DNA of 63,133 nucleotides from Blattamonas nauphoetae (Eukaryota; Preaxostyla; Oxymonadida). A program made the translations under genes and the position numbers. The first letter of the stretch is position 1, and the number at the start of each line of letters is the position of its first letter. Shown one piece after another: positions 20,502-29,861 of the stretch. Location of the stretch: contig JARBJD010000395.1 of the NCBI GenBank assembly GCA_033064195.1, positions 1 to 63,133 on the forward strand, given 5' to 3'. The notes beneath the pieces are model-generated. The model was not told where the DNA came from. It saw only the letters and a list, made by a program, of their open reading frames with translations, and did not search any database.

Positions 20502-22190
20502 TTAGTATCCTCTCTTCACTTCTTCATAGGCTTCTTGGAGTCGACGATCAATAACATATCGCACTCGTGGTTGTCCATTCTCAATCCAGAACAGCCAGTA
20601 TGTTGCTTGATGTAGTGCGAGAATTGGTGGAGGAGGACCTTCTGGAGTTGAGGTGAAATATGGATCGAGTTCTCCCTGATTGATTGGTGATCCTCTGAAG
20701 ACAATGTTCACTGACTCAGCTGTCGATATACCTTCTTCACCACCAGCGATTTCACTTCGATCTGTTGGAACCATGAATGTGAATGAAGTTGCATCAGTAA
20801 CTGGTTTTGTTCTCTTGATATCCTTTCCTCTATAGTCAAACACTCGAGTTGAACAAATGGAATTCTCAAACTCTTCTGTTGCAGAACAACCAATGAAATC
20901 ACCATTCACCATCATCATTTGATAGAACTCTGGTGATATTGTTGACATCGGGAAATTGGGAAAGTTGGATCCAAGCATTTCGAAAAGACCAACATAGTGA
21001 GGATTTCTGAAGACTGTACATTCGTTTGGTCGTTCTGGGAATAAACACATGAGATTCATGAGATTGTTGAGTTTGATGCTGATGTTTGATCGAACTCCCA
21101 TTGCTGTTGCTTTTGATTGAAATGATTGAGTGTCAATTCTTTCTGCTTTCAGAACATAAAGAGTCTTCGAATATGTGTTGAAGAGTGATTGTTTTGTTGC
21201 ATCAGTGATTTGATATCCGTAACAAATTGTTGAGACTTTATCAACTGATGAAGAAAGAACAGTGCAAGTGTATTCAACGGCGACAACCTCTGCGACTCTA
21301 CTGGCATTTGGAGTATAACTCCATTTCTTGGTAGCTTTCAGTACAGGATTTCCTATCTGTGTAAATTCTTGTGTTACGGGAGAAAAGTCACCCTCAGACA
21401 TCAAGAACATGTTGGATTGATCCGAAAGAGTAGTTAAGTCTTTATCTGGATACAATTCACGACCACCTTCGGAAGATTTTCGAATGACAGTTGAAGTTCG
21501 AATGGGACAATACACAAGTGAATCAGTTGTCAAGTGAAATCTCAAACGTAAATTACCAAAGATTGAATTCGGATACTGATCAAATGTACTCAATGGAAGT
21601 AGATTCACAAATGGAATCACTAAAGGAATTGTCGCAGTGAATTCTTTTTTGCTTCTGTTGACTGGGACATAATAGAATCCACACACACTCTGATCCATTC
21701 TCTGAACATTTTCCCAAAGGCTGTAGCAATGCTTCATGTTGTTTTTCTCTTCATGTGACTTGAATGTGTGATACAGAAATGATTCGTGAACATGATTATT
21801 CTGAAGTGTGTTGTCAATAATGTTTCCATGACTATCAACGAGTCTCATATCTCGAATTGCATCTGAGGATGATTTGTATCCGACGAATATTCCGGATAGT
21901 CCGACGTAATCTCCCGTTTCACCAATCTGAAATGAATACGGAAAGGTCATCGTTAGATCTATTCGTAAATGACTCTTCGCAAACTCAGTCACATCATGAC
22001 CATCATAGCACAATGGAACTTCAATCTCGTCTCCAATTCTGCATGGCATGGGAGGATTTGTTGGATGCACTTCTTGGATGGAGTAGATGTGAGGTTCTGA
22101 ATCCCATTGTTTTGGCAAGTATGATTGCACTTCGATTTGCTCAATTAATGTCGATGTTGGTTTTGATTGATTAGATCTGAAACTTCTCAT
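20502..22190 (-). CDS. capsid-like protein 1, probable double jelly-roll, 562 aa
   Basis: It runs from MRSFRSNQSKPTSTLIEQ to AYEEVKRGY. Its length and beta-rich make-up fit Polinton major capsid proteins, and it is clearly a paralogue of the next gene: both have an early block ending in ...IGDEIEVPL / ...TGQEIIIPL, a middle with cysteine-rich strands, and an end QGELDPYF..PPPPILAL / GNLDTYY..PPAPILAT followed by a W-rich strand. Capsid function is inferred from length, gene order and paralogy. No alignment could be run. Confidence 0.68.
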   Translation of the reverse strand: MRSFRSNQSKPTSTLIEQIEVQSYLPKQWDSEPHIYSIQEVHPTNPPMPCRIGDEIEVPLCYDGHDVTEFAKSHLRIDLTMTFPYSFQIGETGDYVGLSGIFVGYKSSSDAIRDMRLVDSHGNIIDNTLQNNHVHESFLYHTFKSHEEKNNMKHCYSLWENVQRMDQSVCGFYYVPVNRSKKEFTATIPLVIPFVNLLPLSTFDQYPNSIFGNLRLRFHLTTDSLVYCPIRTSTVIRKSSEGGRELYPDKDLTTLSDQSNMFLMSEGDFSPVTQEFTQIGNPVLKATKKWSYTPNASRVAEVVAVEYTCTVLSSSVDKVSTICYGYQITDATKQSLFNTYSKTLYVLKAERIDTQSFQSKATAMGVRSNISIKLNNLMNLMCLFPERPNECTVFRNPHYVGLFEMLGSNFPNFPMSTISPEFYQMMMVNGDFIGCSATEEFENSICSTRVFDYRGKDIKRTKPVTDATSFTFMVPTDRSEIAGGEEGISTAESVNIVFRGSPINQGELDPYFTSTPEGPPPPILALHQATYWLFWIENGQPRVRYVIDRRLQEAYEEVKRGY

Positions 22191-22212
22191 TTATAGAAAA
22201 ATAAAAAATACA
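22191..22212 (-). promoter_or_regulatory. Polinton upstream element before capsid-like gene 1
   Basis: In gene direction it reads TTTTTTATTTTTCTATAA directly before the ATG. Confidence 0.55.
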
Positions 22213-22237
22213 ATATCATTATTTTCTTTTGTCATTT

Positions 22238-24103
22238 TCAATTTGGAATAATTCCTAAATCTTTGTGCAACGCTTTCAATGTGTGATTCGGATAGTACTC
22301 AACTTTTGGTTCACCATTACTGTATCGTAGGACCCACCACGTGGTAGCAGTTGTGGCTAGAATCGGTGCTGGAGGATGTGTAAATGTTGTCATATCACCA
22401 CCACTTTGACTTGGGTTGTATACATTATAGTATGTATCGAGATTACCTTGATAGATTGGATGTGATCTCAAAGTGACCGCAGTGTTTCCTTTTGAACTGA
22501 TGGAATCATTGCAGTTCGTTGGACATCCACTTCTCTGAGTAGGAAAGCACAGAAGGAAGTCAGTATTGTCATGAACTGGACGAACTCTTGTCATTGTTTC
22601 ATTGGGATATGTTCCGTCACCAGTGAGTTTCTCTTCAACGAGAGAATCCGTTAGTGATCGCTCCAAATCATCAGGAACAGCGAGGTACGAATCGAGATTG
22701 AGAGTTGATAATGCGAACTGATAGAAGCGAGCTCCAATAGTTGTAGTCGGTTGTTCTGGATAATACCTGTTTTGCATAGTCACTTGGATGTTCTTCTGCA
22801 TTGGATTGTGGAAGCAAGTGACTTCATTGTCGTAATGACGGAAGAGAAGCATGATATCCTTTGCATTCACAACAACCATTTGCTGAGTACAATCAATTCC
22901 AGTTGCCGTTGGTGCCTTCTGAAATGGATAGAATGAGATCTTTTCTGCTGGAATTGTTCCAGGACGATTTGTGTACATCTGCTTCAGATTCTCTTTCGCA
23001 CCATCTTTCATTTTGTATCCAGCACTCATGCAATACACATCATCAATGCGATAATTTGTGACGTTTAATGAGATGTACTGATCCACATATTCAGGTTCTG
23101 TTGTCACGACATTGGCTGTTGAACAAACAATGTCTTTTGTAACTGTTGGTTGCTGAAATGATTGACCAATTTGAACGAAGTTCTTTGTGCATGAGGTTCT
23201 GAGATTGTTCAGAAAATATGGACGATGTTGAATGCAATTGAGAATTGCTGCTTTAATCGTTGGTGCTGATGCTGTTCCAGTGACGAGTGATGATAGTGTA
23301 TCTTTCAAAGTGAGTTCAGGATTTACAGAACAACAAACAAATGCATCTTCGTTCATGTGAACACTCAATTTCAGATCTCCAAAGAGACATCTTGGATAGT
23401 CAGTCATTCCTGAGAAAATGAGAAGATCTTCCAGATTGATTGACACACGAATTGGTACATCGATTGTGTCTTGAAACACTCCTGTTCCAGACGTCGTTGT
23501 GAAATCAGAAAGTGGAATATAAACACCAGCAACCGATTCATCATGTTCCCATGCATTTTTCCACGGTGTGTGACAATGTTTTCGATTCTCCAATTGACTC
23601 TTCGGTTTGATCATATTGTAGATGTGAGATTCCATTGATACATCATTGTTTGTTGTGCTGATGATTCTCTGATTGTTGTGAAGAACAGTAAGGTCACGAA
23701 AGATTGATGCTGAATGCTTGAGTCCAACGAAGATGAAGATTCTCTCATTCATGTACGAACCAATTTTTCCAGCAGTTGTTTGCCAATTGTTGACTCTCAA
23801 TGTTGCAGTCATTGTGAACGTAATGAAAGAATCATCGATTTGACAAATGTCCTGATTACCAGTCAGTGGAATGATTATCTCTTGTCCCGTGTAGAAGCGT
23901 GCATTCTCTGATGGTTTCAATTCTTGAATAGAAGTACTATGTGCTCCATCATTCATGAGGTAATTAATGTGATGTTCAGACATCAGTTGCTGTTGTATTT
24001 GACCCATGTCATCTCTTGTGTATTCTATCCTTCCAGTGGTATTTCCAGTCAAAGATGATGCTCCAGTTCTTTTGTTTGTCAGATGTGTTATATGCGAGTT
24101 CAT
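22238..24103 (-). CDS. capsid-like protein 2, probable double jelly-roll, 621 aa
   Basis: It runs from MNSHITHLTNKRTGASSL to LKALHKDLGIIPN. It has many beta-strand-like segments, blocks SIQELKPSENARFYTGQE and CQIDDSFITFTMTATLRV near the start, and a C-terminal W-rich strand (TWWVLRYSNGEPKVEYY) shared with the gene downstream. Major capsid proteins of Polintons are about this size. Having two paralogues side by side suggests either a two-protein shell or one neofunctionalised copy. The gene spacing is small (47 bases), and both genes have their own A/T-rich upstream element. Confidence 0.7.
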   Translation of the reverse strand: MNSHITHLTNKRTGASSLTGNTTGRIEYTRDDMGQIQQQLMSEHHINYLMNDGAHSTSIQELKPSENARFYTGQEIIIPLTGNQDICQIDDSFITFTMTATLRVNNWQTTAGKIGSYMNERIFIFVGLKHSASIFRDLTVLHNNQRIISTTNNDVSMESHIYNMIKPKSQLENRKHCHTPWKNAWEHDESVAGVYIPLSDFTTTSGTGVFQDTIDVPIRVSINLEDLLIFSGMTDYPRCLFGDLKLSVHMNEDAFVCCSVNPELTLKDTLSSLVTGTASAPTIKAAILNCIQHRPYFLNNLRTSCTKNFVQIGQSFQQPTVTKDIVCSTANVVTTEPEYVDQYISLNVTNYRIDDVYCMSAGYKMKDGAKENLKQMYTNRPGTIPAEKISFYPFQKAPTATGIDCTQQMVVVNAKDIMLLFRHYDNEVTCFHNPMQKNIQVTMQNRYYPEQPTTTIGARFYQFALSTLNLDSYLAVPDDLERSLTDSLVEEKLTGDGTYPNETMTRVRPVHDNTDFLLCFPTQRSGCPTNCNDSISSKGNTAVTLRSHPIYQGNLDTYYNVYNPSQSGGDMTTFTHPPAPILATTATTWWVLRYSNGEPKVEYYPNHTLKALHKDLGIIPN

Positions 24104-24125
24104 TTTAACAAAAATAAAAAATTAC
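24104..24125 (-). promoter_or_regulatory. Polinton upstream element before capsid-like gene 2
   Basis: In gene direction it reads TTTTTTATTTTTGTTAAA directly before the ATG. Confidence 0.55.
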
Positions 24126-24144
24126 ATTTATGCTTTAACTCTAG

Positions 24145-24444
24145 TTACTTTTTCTTTTTTGGTTTCTTCGCTTTCGGTTTCAGCTTTTCTTCTAGTTTCA
24201 TTATTTCTCCTCTGAGTTTGTTCGCAACTGCTGTGTTTCCTTCATTAATTGCTTGCTCATATTGTGCCATCTTTTCTGCGTGGATTTGCTGATCTGATTT
24301 CACATCTGGTATCATTTCAATTCCTGTCTGTGCTACCTTAGAAATCAGTGGTCCAACGAAGGGAATTAGGTTCAGAAATGGAGCTCCAACTCTGAGTATG
24401 TTTTTGCCAACTGCTGCTAATTTTGATAACCAACCTGGTGCCAT
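24145..24444 (-). CDS. small MAPG protein 1, hydrophobic head and Lys-rich tail, 99 aa
   Basis: The start MAPGWLSKLAAVGKNILR is chosen because an A/T-rich upstream element lies right before it and because the neighbouring gene starts with the same four residues. A hydrophobic, Pro/Gly-containing segment (FLNLIPFVGPLISKVA) is followed by a helix (AQYEQAINEGNTAVANKL) and a lysine tail (KLKPKAKKPKKKK). This resembles, in style only, small membrane-active or core proteins of adenovirus-like particles. The role is inferred. Confidence 0.6.
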   Translation of the reverse strand: MAPGWLSKLAAVGKNILRVGAPFLNLIPFVGPLISKVAQTGIEMIPDVKSDQQIHAEKMAQYEQAINEGNTAVANKLRGEIMKLEEKLKPKAKKPKKKK

Positions 24445-24466
24445 TTTAGGAAAATAAAAATATTCG
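24445..24466 (-). promoter_or_regulatory. Polinton upstream element before MAPG protein 1
   Basis: In gene direction it reads ATATTTTTATTTTCCTAAA directly before the ATG. Confidence 0.5.
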
Positions 24467-24481
24467 AATACTAGTGAATGT

Positions 24482-24790
24482 TTATCCTTTGAATTGAATT
24501 TTGGAATTTGACGAGAGTGGCATATCATCATTTGAGAATCGTCCATTTCGTGGAGGTTCGTACTCGATCATCTGCGGTTTTTGTTGACGATTGATCGCCT
24601 TATTTTGTTGATAAACGTCCATCATTCCTCCTAATCCATTGAGTATTCCACCTGCTGTTTGTCCGAATTTACTGTTCGTTTGTGAGAGTAATCCACCACC
24701 GACTTGAAGCAATGTTGGAGCTAGAGGTTTGATGAATTGAAAGAATTGCTTGCCGATATTTTTGAGTTTGTTGAAACTTCCTGGTGCCAT
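24482..24790 (-). CDS. small MAPG protein 2, 102 aa
   Basis: It begins MAPGSFNKLKNIGKQFFQ and continues with a Gly-rich hydrophobic stretch (LLQVGGGLLSQTNSKFGQ, AGGILNGLGGMMDVYQQN) and a polar tail. It shares the MAPG start and general plan with the next gene, so the two look paralogous. The A/T-rich element lies about 50 bases upstream (24837-24852) rather than directly at the ATG. A particle-core or membrane-active role is possible. I do not recognise a named family. Confidence 0.58.
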   Translation of the reverse strand: MAPGSFNKLKNIGKQFFQFIKPLAPTLLQVGGGLLSQTNSKFGQTAGGILNGLGGMMDVYQQNKAINRQQKPQMIEYEPPRNGRFSNDDMPLSSNSKIQFKG

Positions 24791-24868
24791 TTATGCAATT
24801 TTGAGAAATTGTGTTGAAGAGACGAAGTCTATTTAAGTAAAAATAAAAAATACAATTCATTAATAATT

Positions 24869-25459
24869 TTAACGAGGAATAGCTTTCGTCAGAGAAATGC
24901 CATAATTGAGAATAGTGTTGTATGCTTCATTGTAGGCAATACTCATGTCTTTTCCACCAACAAGGATCTTGAAAATTGTTCGAAAGATTGGGAGTTTATT
25001 CAGACATAAGCACTTATCAGACAAATCATCCAGTTCAATCACCACATCATTGATTCCAGTGAGAGTCGCAATCAGAGCACATAAATCACTTTGGTTTGTG
25101 ATCAGTTTCTTCGAAGGTTCAATGAGATTATTCAGTAGTTTCTTTTCACACGCGAATGCATTCTTGTAAACTAGCAATAGTTGATCTTTGAATGCTGAAA
25201 TGTTAGACGTGTATTCTCGGAGTGGAATGGAACGGCTCTGAATTGGAGCTGATGGAAATGTCTCTAGTGGTGGATCGTAAGCACCTCGTTCATTAGTGAC
25301 CACAGGCTCAGAGCATACTCTTTCCATCTCCATCTTCGATCCTCTATTATCTACACCAGCTTTGCTCCTATCCTCGATGATGACATTGTTGGTGATTGAT
25401 GTTGGTACTGAAGAAGAACTTGTGTGTTTTGTAAATTGACAACTTAGAATTGGTTGCAT
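24869..25459 (-). CDS. Polinton protein of unknown function, 196 aa
   Basis: The first true ATG gives MQPILSCQFTKHTSSSSV. The N-terminal half is polar and probably disordered (SIPLREYTSNISAF marks its end). The second half is helical (LLLVYKNAFACEKKLLNN, LCALIATLTGINDVVIEL). It is flanked by particle genes on the same strand and has its own upstream element, so a virion or assembly role is likely but unproven. Confidence 0.6.
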   Translation of the reverse strand: MQPILSCQFTKHTSSSSVPTSITNNVIIEDRSKAGVDNRGSKMEMERVCSEPVVTNERGAYDPPLETFPSAPIQSRSIPLREYTSNISAFKDQLLLVYKNAFACEKKLLNNLIEPSKKLITNQSDLCALIATLTGINDVVIELDDLSDKCLCLNKLPIFRTIFKILVGGKDMSIAYNEAYNTILNYGISLTKAIPR

Positions 25460-25486
25460 CACTTTCTATAAAAATAAAAAATATAT
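25460..25486 (-). promoter_or_regulatory. Polinton upstream element before the 196-aa gene
   Basis: In gene direction it reads ATTTTTTATTTTTATAG, about 8 bases before the ATG. Confidence 0.5.
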
Positions 25487-25502
25487 ATTAATGTTTTTAA
25501 AT

Positions 25503-26465
25503 TCACATTTCTGCTCGATCTATAGCTCCCATTCCAGAACTGTCCAACTGTGCAAATTGATAATACCCAGGCATTTCAGATTGGTATCCACTGATATCAT
25601 CATCTGTTCTTGTTGCATAGGCTTGGCGTGTCAGCTTATTGCAAAGTGTCGATATGTCATCTGAATAGTGTTTGAAGTATTCTTTTAAGAAAGTTGAGTC
25701 TTGAGTGATCATTTGGAGAAACACAGGATGAATCTGTTCCTTGAAGGCTTTCTTTTGTTTCATACTGGGATTGTAGTCCTGTACATGATCATGAAGCCAT
25801 TTGTCCCACATTTGTGATGCTACTTTCGATTGAATTGAATTGAACACCATATTGTCTAATACATGTTTCTCAAGATTTGCGGGGTTTCCTTGACTTGCAC
25901 GAGTTATTCCCAATACACTTGTCATGAAGTCGCCAACAACTTTCTTCATTATTGCATATGGTTGTTGAGATCGTTTGGTCTTCATCTCTTCATAGCTGAT
26001 GTCTCGATAATTGGTTGGTAAATCGTATGTTCCATTCTTGAGGAAATTCCGATGTACAGCTTTGATTTTCCTTCCATTTTCTTGATTGAACGATGTGTAT
26101 GGTTTCAGTCTTCGCATATCTGGTGTTGGATTCATTGCGTAGTATGTCTCTTTGACTGGTCTACAATTGTATGGAGTTAGCATGGTACCATTGACTGCAA
26201 TCAGATCTCCAGTATCATTATCGTAGACCATCACATCAGGAACTTGTCCATATTGTTCTATTTTTGCAGTCCAATTTCGTCCAGTTCTCGCAATATACTC
26301 ACGAGCTGATGGAAGACTACACAGAGCATCATTGCGTCTGGTTTGAATATCATCGTCGGCATAGATTCGTTTCAATGCTGCTTGAGTCTCTGGTCCGTAT
26401 CTCATTCTTGGTTTCTTCGCTTGTGCTTTTCTTTGTGGTTGAACGTACACTATCTTTTGTGACAT
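25503..26465 (-). CDS. Polinton protein of unknown function, 320 aa
   Basis: It begins MSQKIVYVQPQRKAQAKK with a Lys/Arg-rich head, followed by a mixed middle (VPDVMVYDNDTGDLIAVN, LTPYNCRPVKETYYAMNP) and a helical C-terminal half (QMWDKWLHDHVQDYNPSM). It is divergent from the ATPase gene, with a 61-base gap holding upstream elements for both. Its size and place fit a minor capsid (penton-type) or scaffold protein, but I see no diagnostic motif. Confidence 0.6.
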   Translation of the reverse strand: MSQKIVYVQPQRKAQAKKPRMRYGPETQAALKRIYADDDIQTRRNDALCSLPSAREYIARTGRNWTAKIEQYGQVPDVMVYDNDTGDLIAVNGTMLTPYNCRPVKETYYAMNPTPDMRRLKPYTSFNQENGRKIKAVHRNFLKNGTYDLPTNYRDISYEEMKTKRSQQPYAIMKKVVGDFMTSVLGITRASQGNPANLEKHVLDNMVFNSIQSKVASQMWDKWLHDHVQDYNPSMKQKKAFKEQIHPVFLQMITQDSTFLKEYFKHYSDDISTLCNKLTRQAYATRTDDDISGYQSEMPGYYQFAQLDSSGMGAIDRAEM

Positions 26466-26526
26466 TGTGTGTTTTCATACAAAATAAAAAAACCAAAAGT
26501 ATATTTTAATTAGAGTTAAATCACAA
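26466..26526. promoter_or_regulatory. divergent promoter region between the 320-aa gene and the ATPase
   Basis: On the minus strand TTTTTTTATTTTGTATG lies about 14-30 bases upstream of the 320-aa gene. The plus-strand side is A/T-rich (TATATTTTAATTAGAG) before the ATPase start. Confidence 0.45.
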
Positions 26527-27381
26527 ATGAAGAAATCATCGATGTCTCTAACAGCATACGTGAATGCAAAATTGAGTGAAGCGTCACATAGAAATGTTTC
26601 TCATGAAGTGCAATCACAGATTCATCCAGACTTGAATTTCAATCGCAATAGTGTCAATGTCCTTGTTGGAAACAGAGGAAGTGGGAAAACATTCAATGCG
26701 CTTCGAGAAGTTGCCAAGCTCCAAAATGTTCAAGTCAGAAACGAACTATTCCATCTGTTTGTCTTTGTCACTGATAAGAATATTGATCCAACCTTCGACA
26801 AATTCAAACCAATCTTGAATGTTCCATTCGTGAAAGTCAAATACGATGATGCACTTCCATTTCTGTTGGAACTCTCTGAATCGAAAGCTGCATATGAAGA
26901 GATTATTGACAATCAGTGGCAAAACAGAATCACTGATGAATGCAGAGAGAATCTCTTTGACTCACTTTACATTGATGATTTCTCAGTTAAGAATCTCCAA
27001 ACGATTATCCTCCTTGATGACTGTCGTAGGATCCTAGGTGAACGTAGAGCATCCAACAATAGAATGACAATGATGGACTTGTTACTGGAGAATCGACAAC
27101 CGAAATTCACTTTCTTTCTGACAATGCATGAACTCTTCAGTTTGTCAGCAGACATGAAGTCAAACATTGATTCGATGTGGATCTTTGGAGGATTCAACAA
27201 AGAACGAATCAGTAGAGTCTATCCTCAGTTGAACTCACCAATTGATATTCGACACTTCTGGAATGTCTACCAACGAAAACAAAAGTGTGAAGCAATCATT
27301 CTTCGATACAATACAGATGGAGTTGCATTGACTGAGATCAACAAGGATGGACTAATCAGAAGGGTCAGAGAGCTCTTGTAG
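26527..27381 (+). CDS. DNA-packaging ATPase, FtsK/HerA (A32-like) type, 284 aa
   Basis: Walker A is GNRGSGKTFNAL at about residues 48-55, and Walker B is TIILLDDCRRILGERR at about 165. Sensor-like polar residues follow in TFFLTMHELFSLSADMKS. The protein starts MKKSSMSLTAYVNAKLSE and has the length usual for Polinton and virophage ATPases. These motors thread DNA into preformed capsids. It is the only plus-strand gene in the capsid cluster, and its last 30 bases overlap the convergent coiled-coil gene. Confidence 0.85.
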   Translation: MKKSSMSLTAYVNAKLSEASHRNVSHEVQSQIHPDLNFNRNSVNVLVGNRGSGKTFNALREVAKLQNVQVRNELFHLFVFVTDKNIDPTFDKFKPILNVPFVKVKYDDALPFLLELSESKAAYEEIIDNQWQNRITDECRENLFDSLYIDDFSVKNLQTIILLDDCRRILGERRASNNRMTMMDLLLENRQPKFTFFLTMHELFSLSADMKSNIDSMWIFGGFNKERISRVYPQLNSPIDIRHFWNVYQRKQKCEAIILRYNTDGVALTEINKDGLIRRVRELL

Positions 27382-27711
27382 AAGGTTCCCAATGGTCTCG
27401 TCAAGACTTCGAAGCCTCATGCTGAGAGTGTCTGTCAGCGTTCGAATTGATTCTTCAATGTCTGATAATCTTTGATCAATCGATAGTGAATTAGGAGGAG
27501 TGGAAGCATCATCATATCGTTTCCTCAGTGCTATCTCACCTCTTATTTTTGTAATTCGATATCCATCAATTTGGATCATTCTATTCAGTTTCTGTGTTGT
27601 GTACTCATTCAGTTCTTTTCTATTCTTCTCCAAGTATCTCTGAAAGTCGTGGATGTTTGTGAACTCTTTCTGCTCAGGATCAAACGGTTCTAATATTTTC
27701 AGTGATGTCAT
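27352..27711 (-). CDS. coiled-coil Polinton protein, 119 aa
   Basis: It begins MTSLKILEPFDPEQKEFT. The C-terminal half has a heptad pattern (IDQRLSDIEESIRTLTDT, MRLRSLDETIGNLLQEL) typical of a short coiled coil, so it probably forms an oligomer. It has its own A/T-rich upstream element at about 27712-27730 (ATATTTTTATTTCTCTTAA in gene direction). The family is not known to me. It might be a fibre, scaffold or regulatory protein. Confidence 0.6.
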   Translation of the reverse strand: MTSLKILEPFDPEQKEFTNIHDFQRYLEKNRKELNEYTTQKLNRMIQIDGYRITKIRGEIALRKRYDDASTPPNSLSIDQRLSDIEESIRTLTDTLSMRLRSLDETIGNLLQELSDPSD

Positions 27712-27780
27712 TTAAGAGAAATAAAAATATCTGAAACATTTTTGAGAATAGTCATAATTGAAGCGAACGAAGTTCTGAGG

Positions 27781-28047
27781 TCAGAATAGACCGAATTCCG
27801 CAATGAACTCTGGAGTTAAGTCGTCAATAGAGTCTGCATGAAACTTCGTGTGTTGGATTGGAACGTAGACAACTTTTGACAGACACGTGAGACCATTCAG
27901 TAGAGTAGCTACGACATTACCGTGTTTGTATTCGATGAATTTCCCCACGAATTGAAACTGTCTGCGCTTCTTCTGAAACTTAGCAACAGTCTTGTCCAGA
28001 TCAAGATGAATCAACAGAATATTTCCTGGTTTGTATTTCCATAACAT
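27781..28047 (-). CDS. small Polinton protein of unknown function, 88 aa
   Basis: It begins MLWKYKPGNILLIHLDLD and ends PEFIAEFGLF. The middle is basic (KFQKKRRQFQFVGKFIEY) with beta-like strands (VVATLLNGLTCLSKVVYV). No family is recognised. It is the last recognisable Polinton gene before a 4.7-kb tract with no Polinton gene. Confidence 0.5.
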   Translation of the reverse strand: MLWKYKPGNILLIHLDLDKTVAKFQKKRRQFQFVGKFIEYKHGNVVATLLNGLTCLSKVVYVPIQHTKFHADSIDDLTPEFIAEFGLF

Positions 28048-28966
28048 CTGTGTTGTTTGTTGTCTTTGGATGGTCTTTAATTGCTCTTCACAACTGGAGA
28101 TATGTGTCGTTTTTCATGATGTTACGGATTGAATCAAAAATCAGTTGAAAACAAAGAGTGAACTCGTACAAATCAATAATGGAGGGTTATTTTTGCATTG
28201 GAGCCCGTTTGGGGGAATGAGAGATGGAACGAAGTTTTTATGGATTGATCGAGGATCACTTTGAACTATCAACAAAACATATGAATCGGACACGCGTTGA
28301 TTCACGACGAGTTGTTTTCAACCTAGTTTCCAATTTGATTTTAAGATTAGTCGGAAAATACAACGTTTTCAACCATGATCATTCATCCATCCATCTTTTC
28401 CTCGTCTGTCTTGTAATCACAGTATTCTTCACATGGTTTGATTCATTTTTGTTCATATCTTGTCTGGTACTCGAATATCACAGCTACATCAACGGGTTCG
28501 GATGAGGATGACGACGGTGAGATGGAGTGTTGAAAGAGGCGAACAGAAAGACATTACACATCAAGGATAGGAGAGAAAGGAAGAAGGGCAAAGAAGTGAA
28601 GAAGAAATCGATAGAGAACACTGGAAAACAGAAGATAAAGAAGATCGACAGTTGGGCTGAAAAAAGATCCGCAATTATGATCGATAAAGAACACGAAATA
28701 CAGTCAGAAGTCAAGAAGAAAGACAAACATGATGTATGGAGGAAATAGAACGGTTGACAAAGGATATAGAACGCATTCAGAGTGAGTAAGATTCGAGATT
28801 CAAGATTTTGACTGATAGAGCCAAAAACATGCAGAATCGGGTGTTACATGAAGGAGATTGCATGCGACTCATGGAACACGTCAATCACACCTAAGTGCAT
28901 TCGGTTTTCAGGAATAACAATACTCGCAAGCATCGCCAACACTCCTCACGCCCGCCAGCAACTCCC

Positions 28967-29825
28967 CGGTTCGCTTGCTCGTCCACATCTCCCCGCTTGT
29001 CTTGCTCGCCCGCATCTCCCCGGTTCTCTTGCTCGCCCGCATCTCCACACTCGTCTCGCTCGCCCGCATCTCCCGGTTCTCTTGCTCGCCCGCATCTCCC
29101 GGTTCTCTTGCTAGCCCGCATCTCCCGGTTCTCTTGCTCGCCCGCATCTCCCCACTCGTCTAGCTCGCCCGTATCTCCCCGCTTGACTTGCTCGCCCGCA
29201 TCTCCCCACTCGTCTAGCTCGCCCGCATCTCCCGGTTCTCTTGCTCGCCCGCATCTCCCGGTTCTCTTGCTCGCCCGCATCTCCCCACTCGTCTAGCTCG
29301 CCCGCATCTCCCCGCTTGACTTGCTCGCCCGCATCTCCCCACTCGTCTAGCTCGCCCGCATCTCCCCATTCGTCTCGCTCGCCCGTATCTCCCCGCTTGA
29401 CTTGCTCGCCCGCATCTCCCCGCTTGACTTGCTCGCCCGCATCTCCCCACTCGTCTAGCTCGCCCGCATCTCCCGGTTCTCTTGCTCGCCCGCATCTCCC
29501 GGTTCTCTTGCTCGCCCGCATCTCCCGGTTCTCTTGCTCGCCCGCATCTCCCCACTCGTCTAGCTCGCCCGCATCTCCCGGTTCTCTTGCTCGCCCGCAT
29601 CTCCCGGTTCTCTTGCTCGCCCGCATCTCCCCATTCGTCTCGCTCGCCCGTATCTCCCCACTCGTCTAGCTCGCCCGTATCTCCCCGCTTGACTTACTCG
29701 CCCGCATCTCCCCACTCGTCTCGCTCGCCCGCATCTCCCCACTCGTCTAGCTCGCCCGCATCTCCCCTATCAGCACGCTCGTCCGTCTCTCCCCGATAGA
29801 CACGCTCGATCGCATCTCCTCACAT
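28967..29825. repeat. 26/27-bp minisatellite, about 32 units
   Basis: Units share the core CTCGCCCGCATCTCCC and end in one of three variants: CACTCGTCTAG, GGTTCTCTTG or CGCTTGACTTG. Because 26- and 27-base units are mixed, no frame is kept throughout, although all frames stay open over long stretches (minus-strand reading AREPGDAGELDEWGDAG). Expansion by replication slippage or unequal exchange is likely. Confidence 0.85.
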
Positions 29826-29861
29826 TTCACTTTCGTTTGCTTCTTTCGCATGCTCCATTTC

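Noticed and set aside
20022-26465. Search for an adenain-type maturation protease among the small Polinton genes
   Set aside because: None of these proteins shows a recognisable His/Asp-Cys protease pattern by eye, so no protease is claimed.
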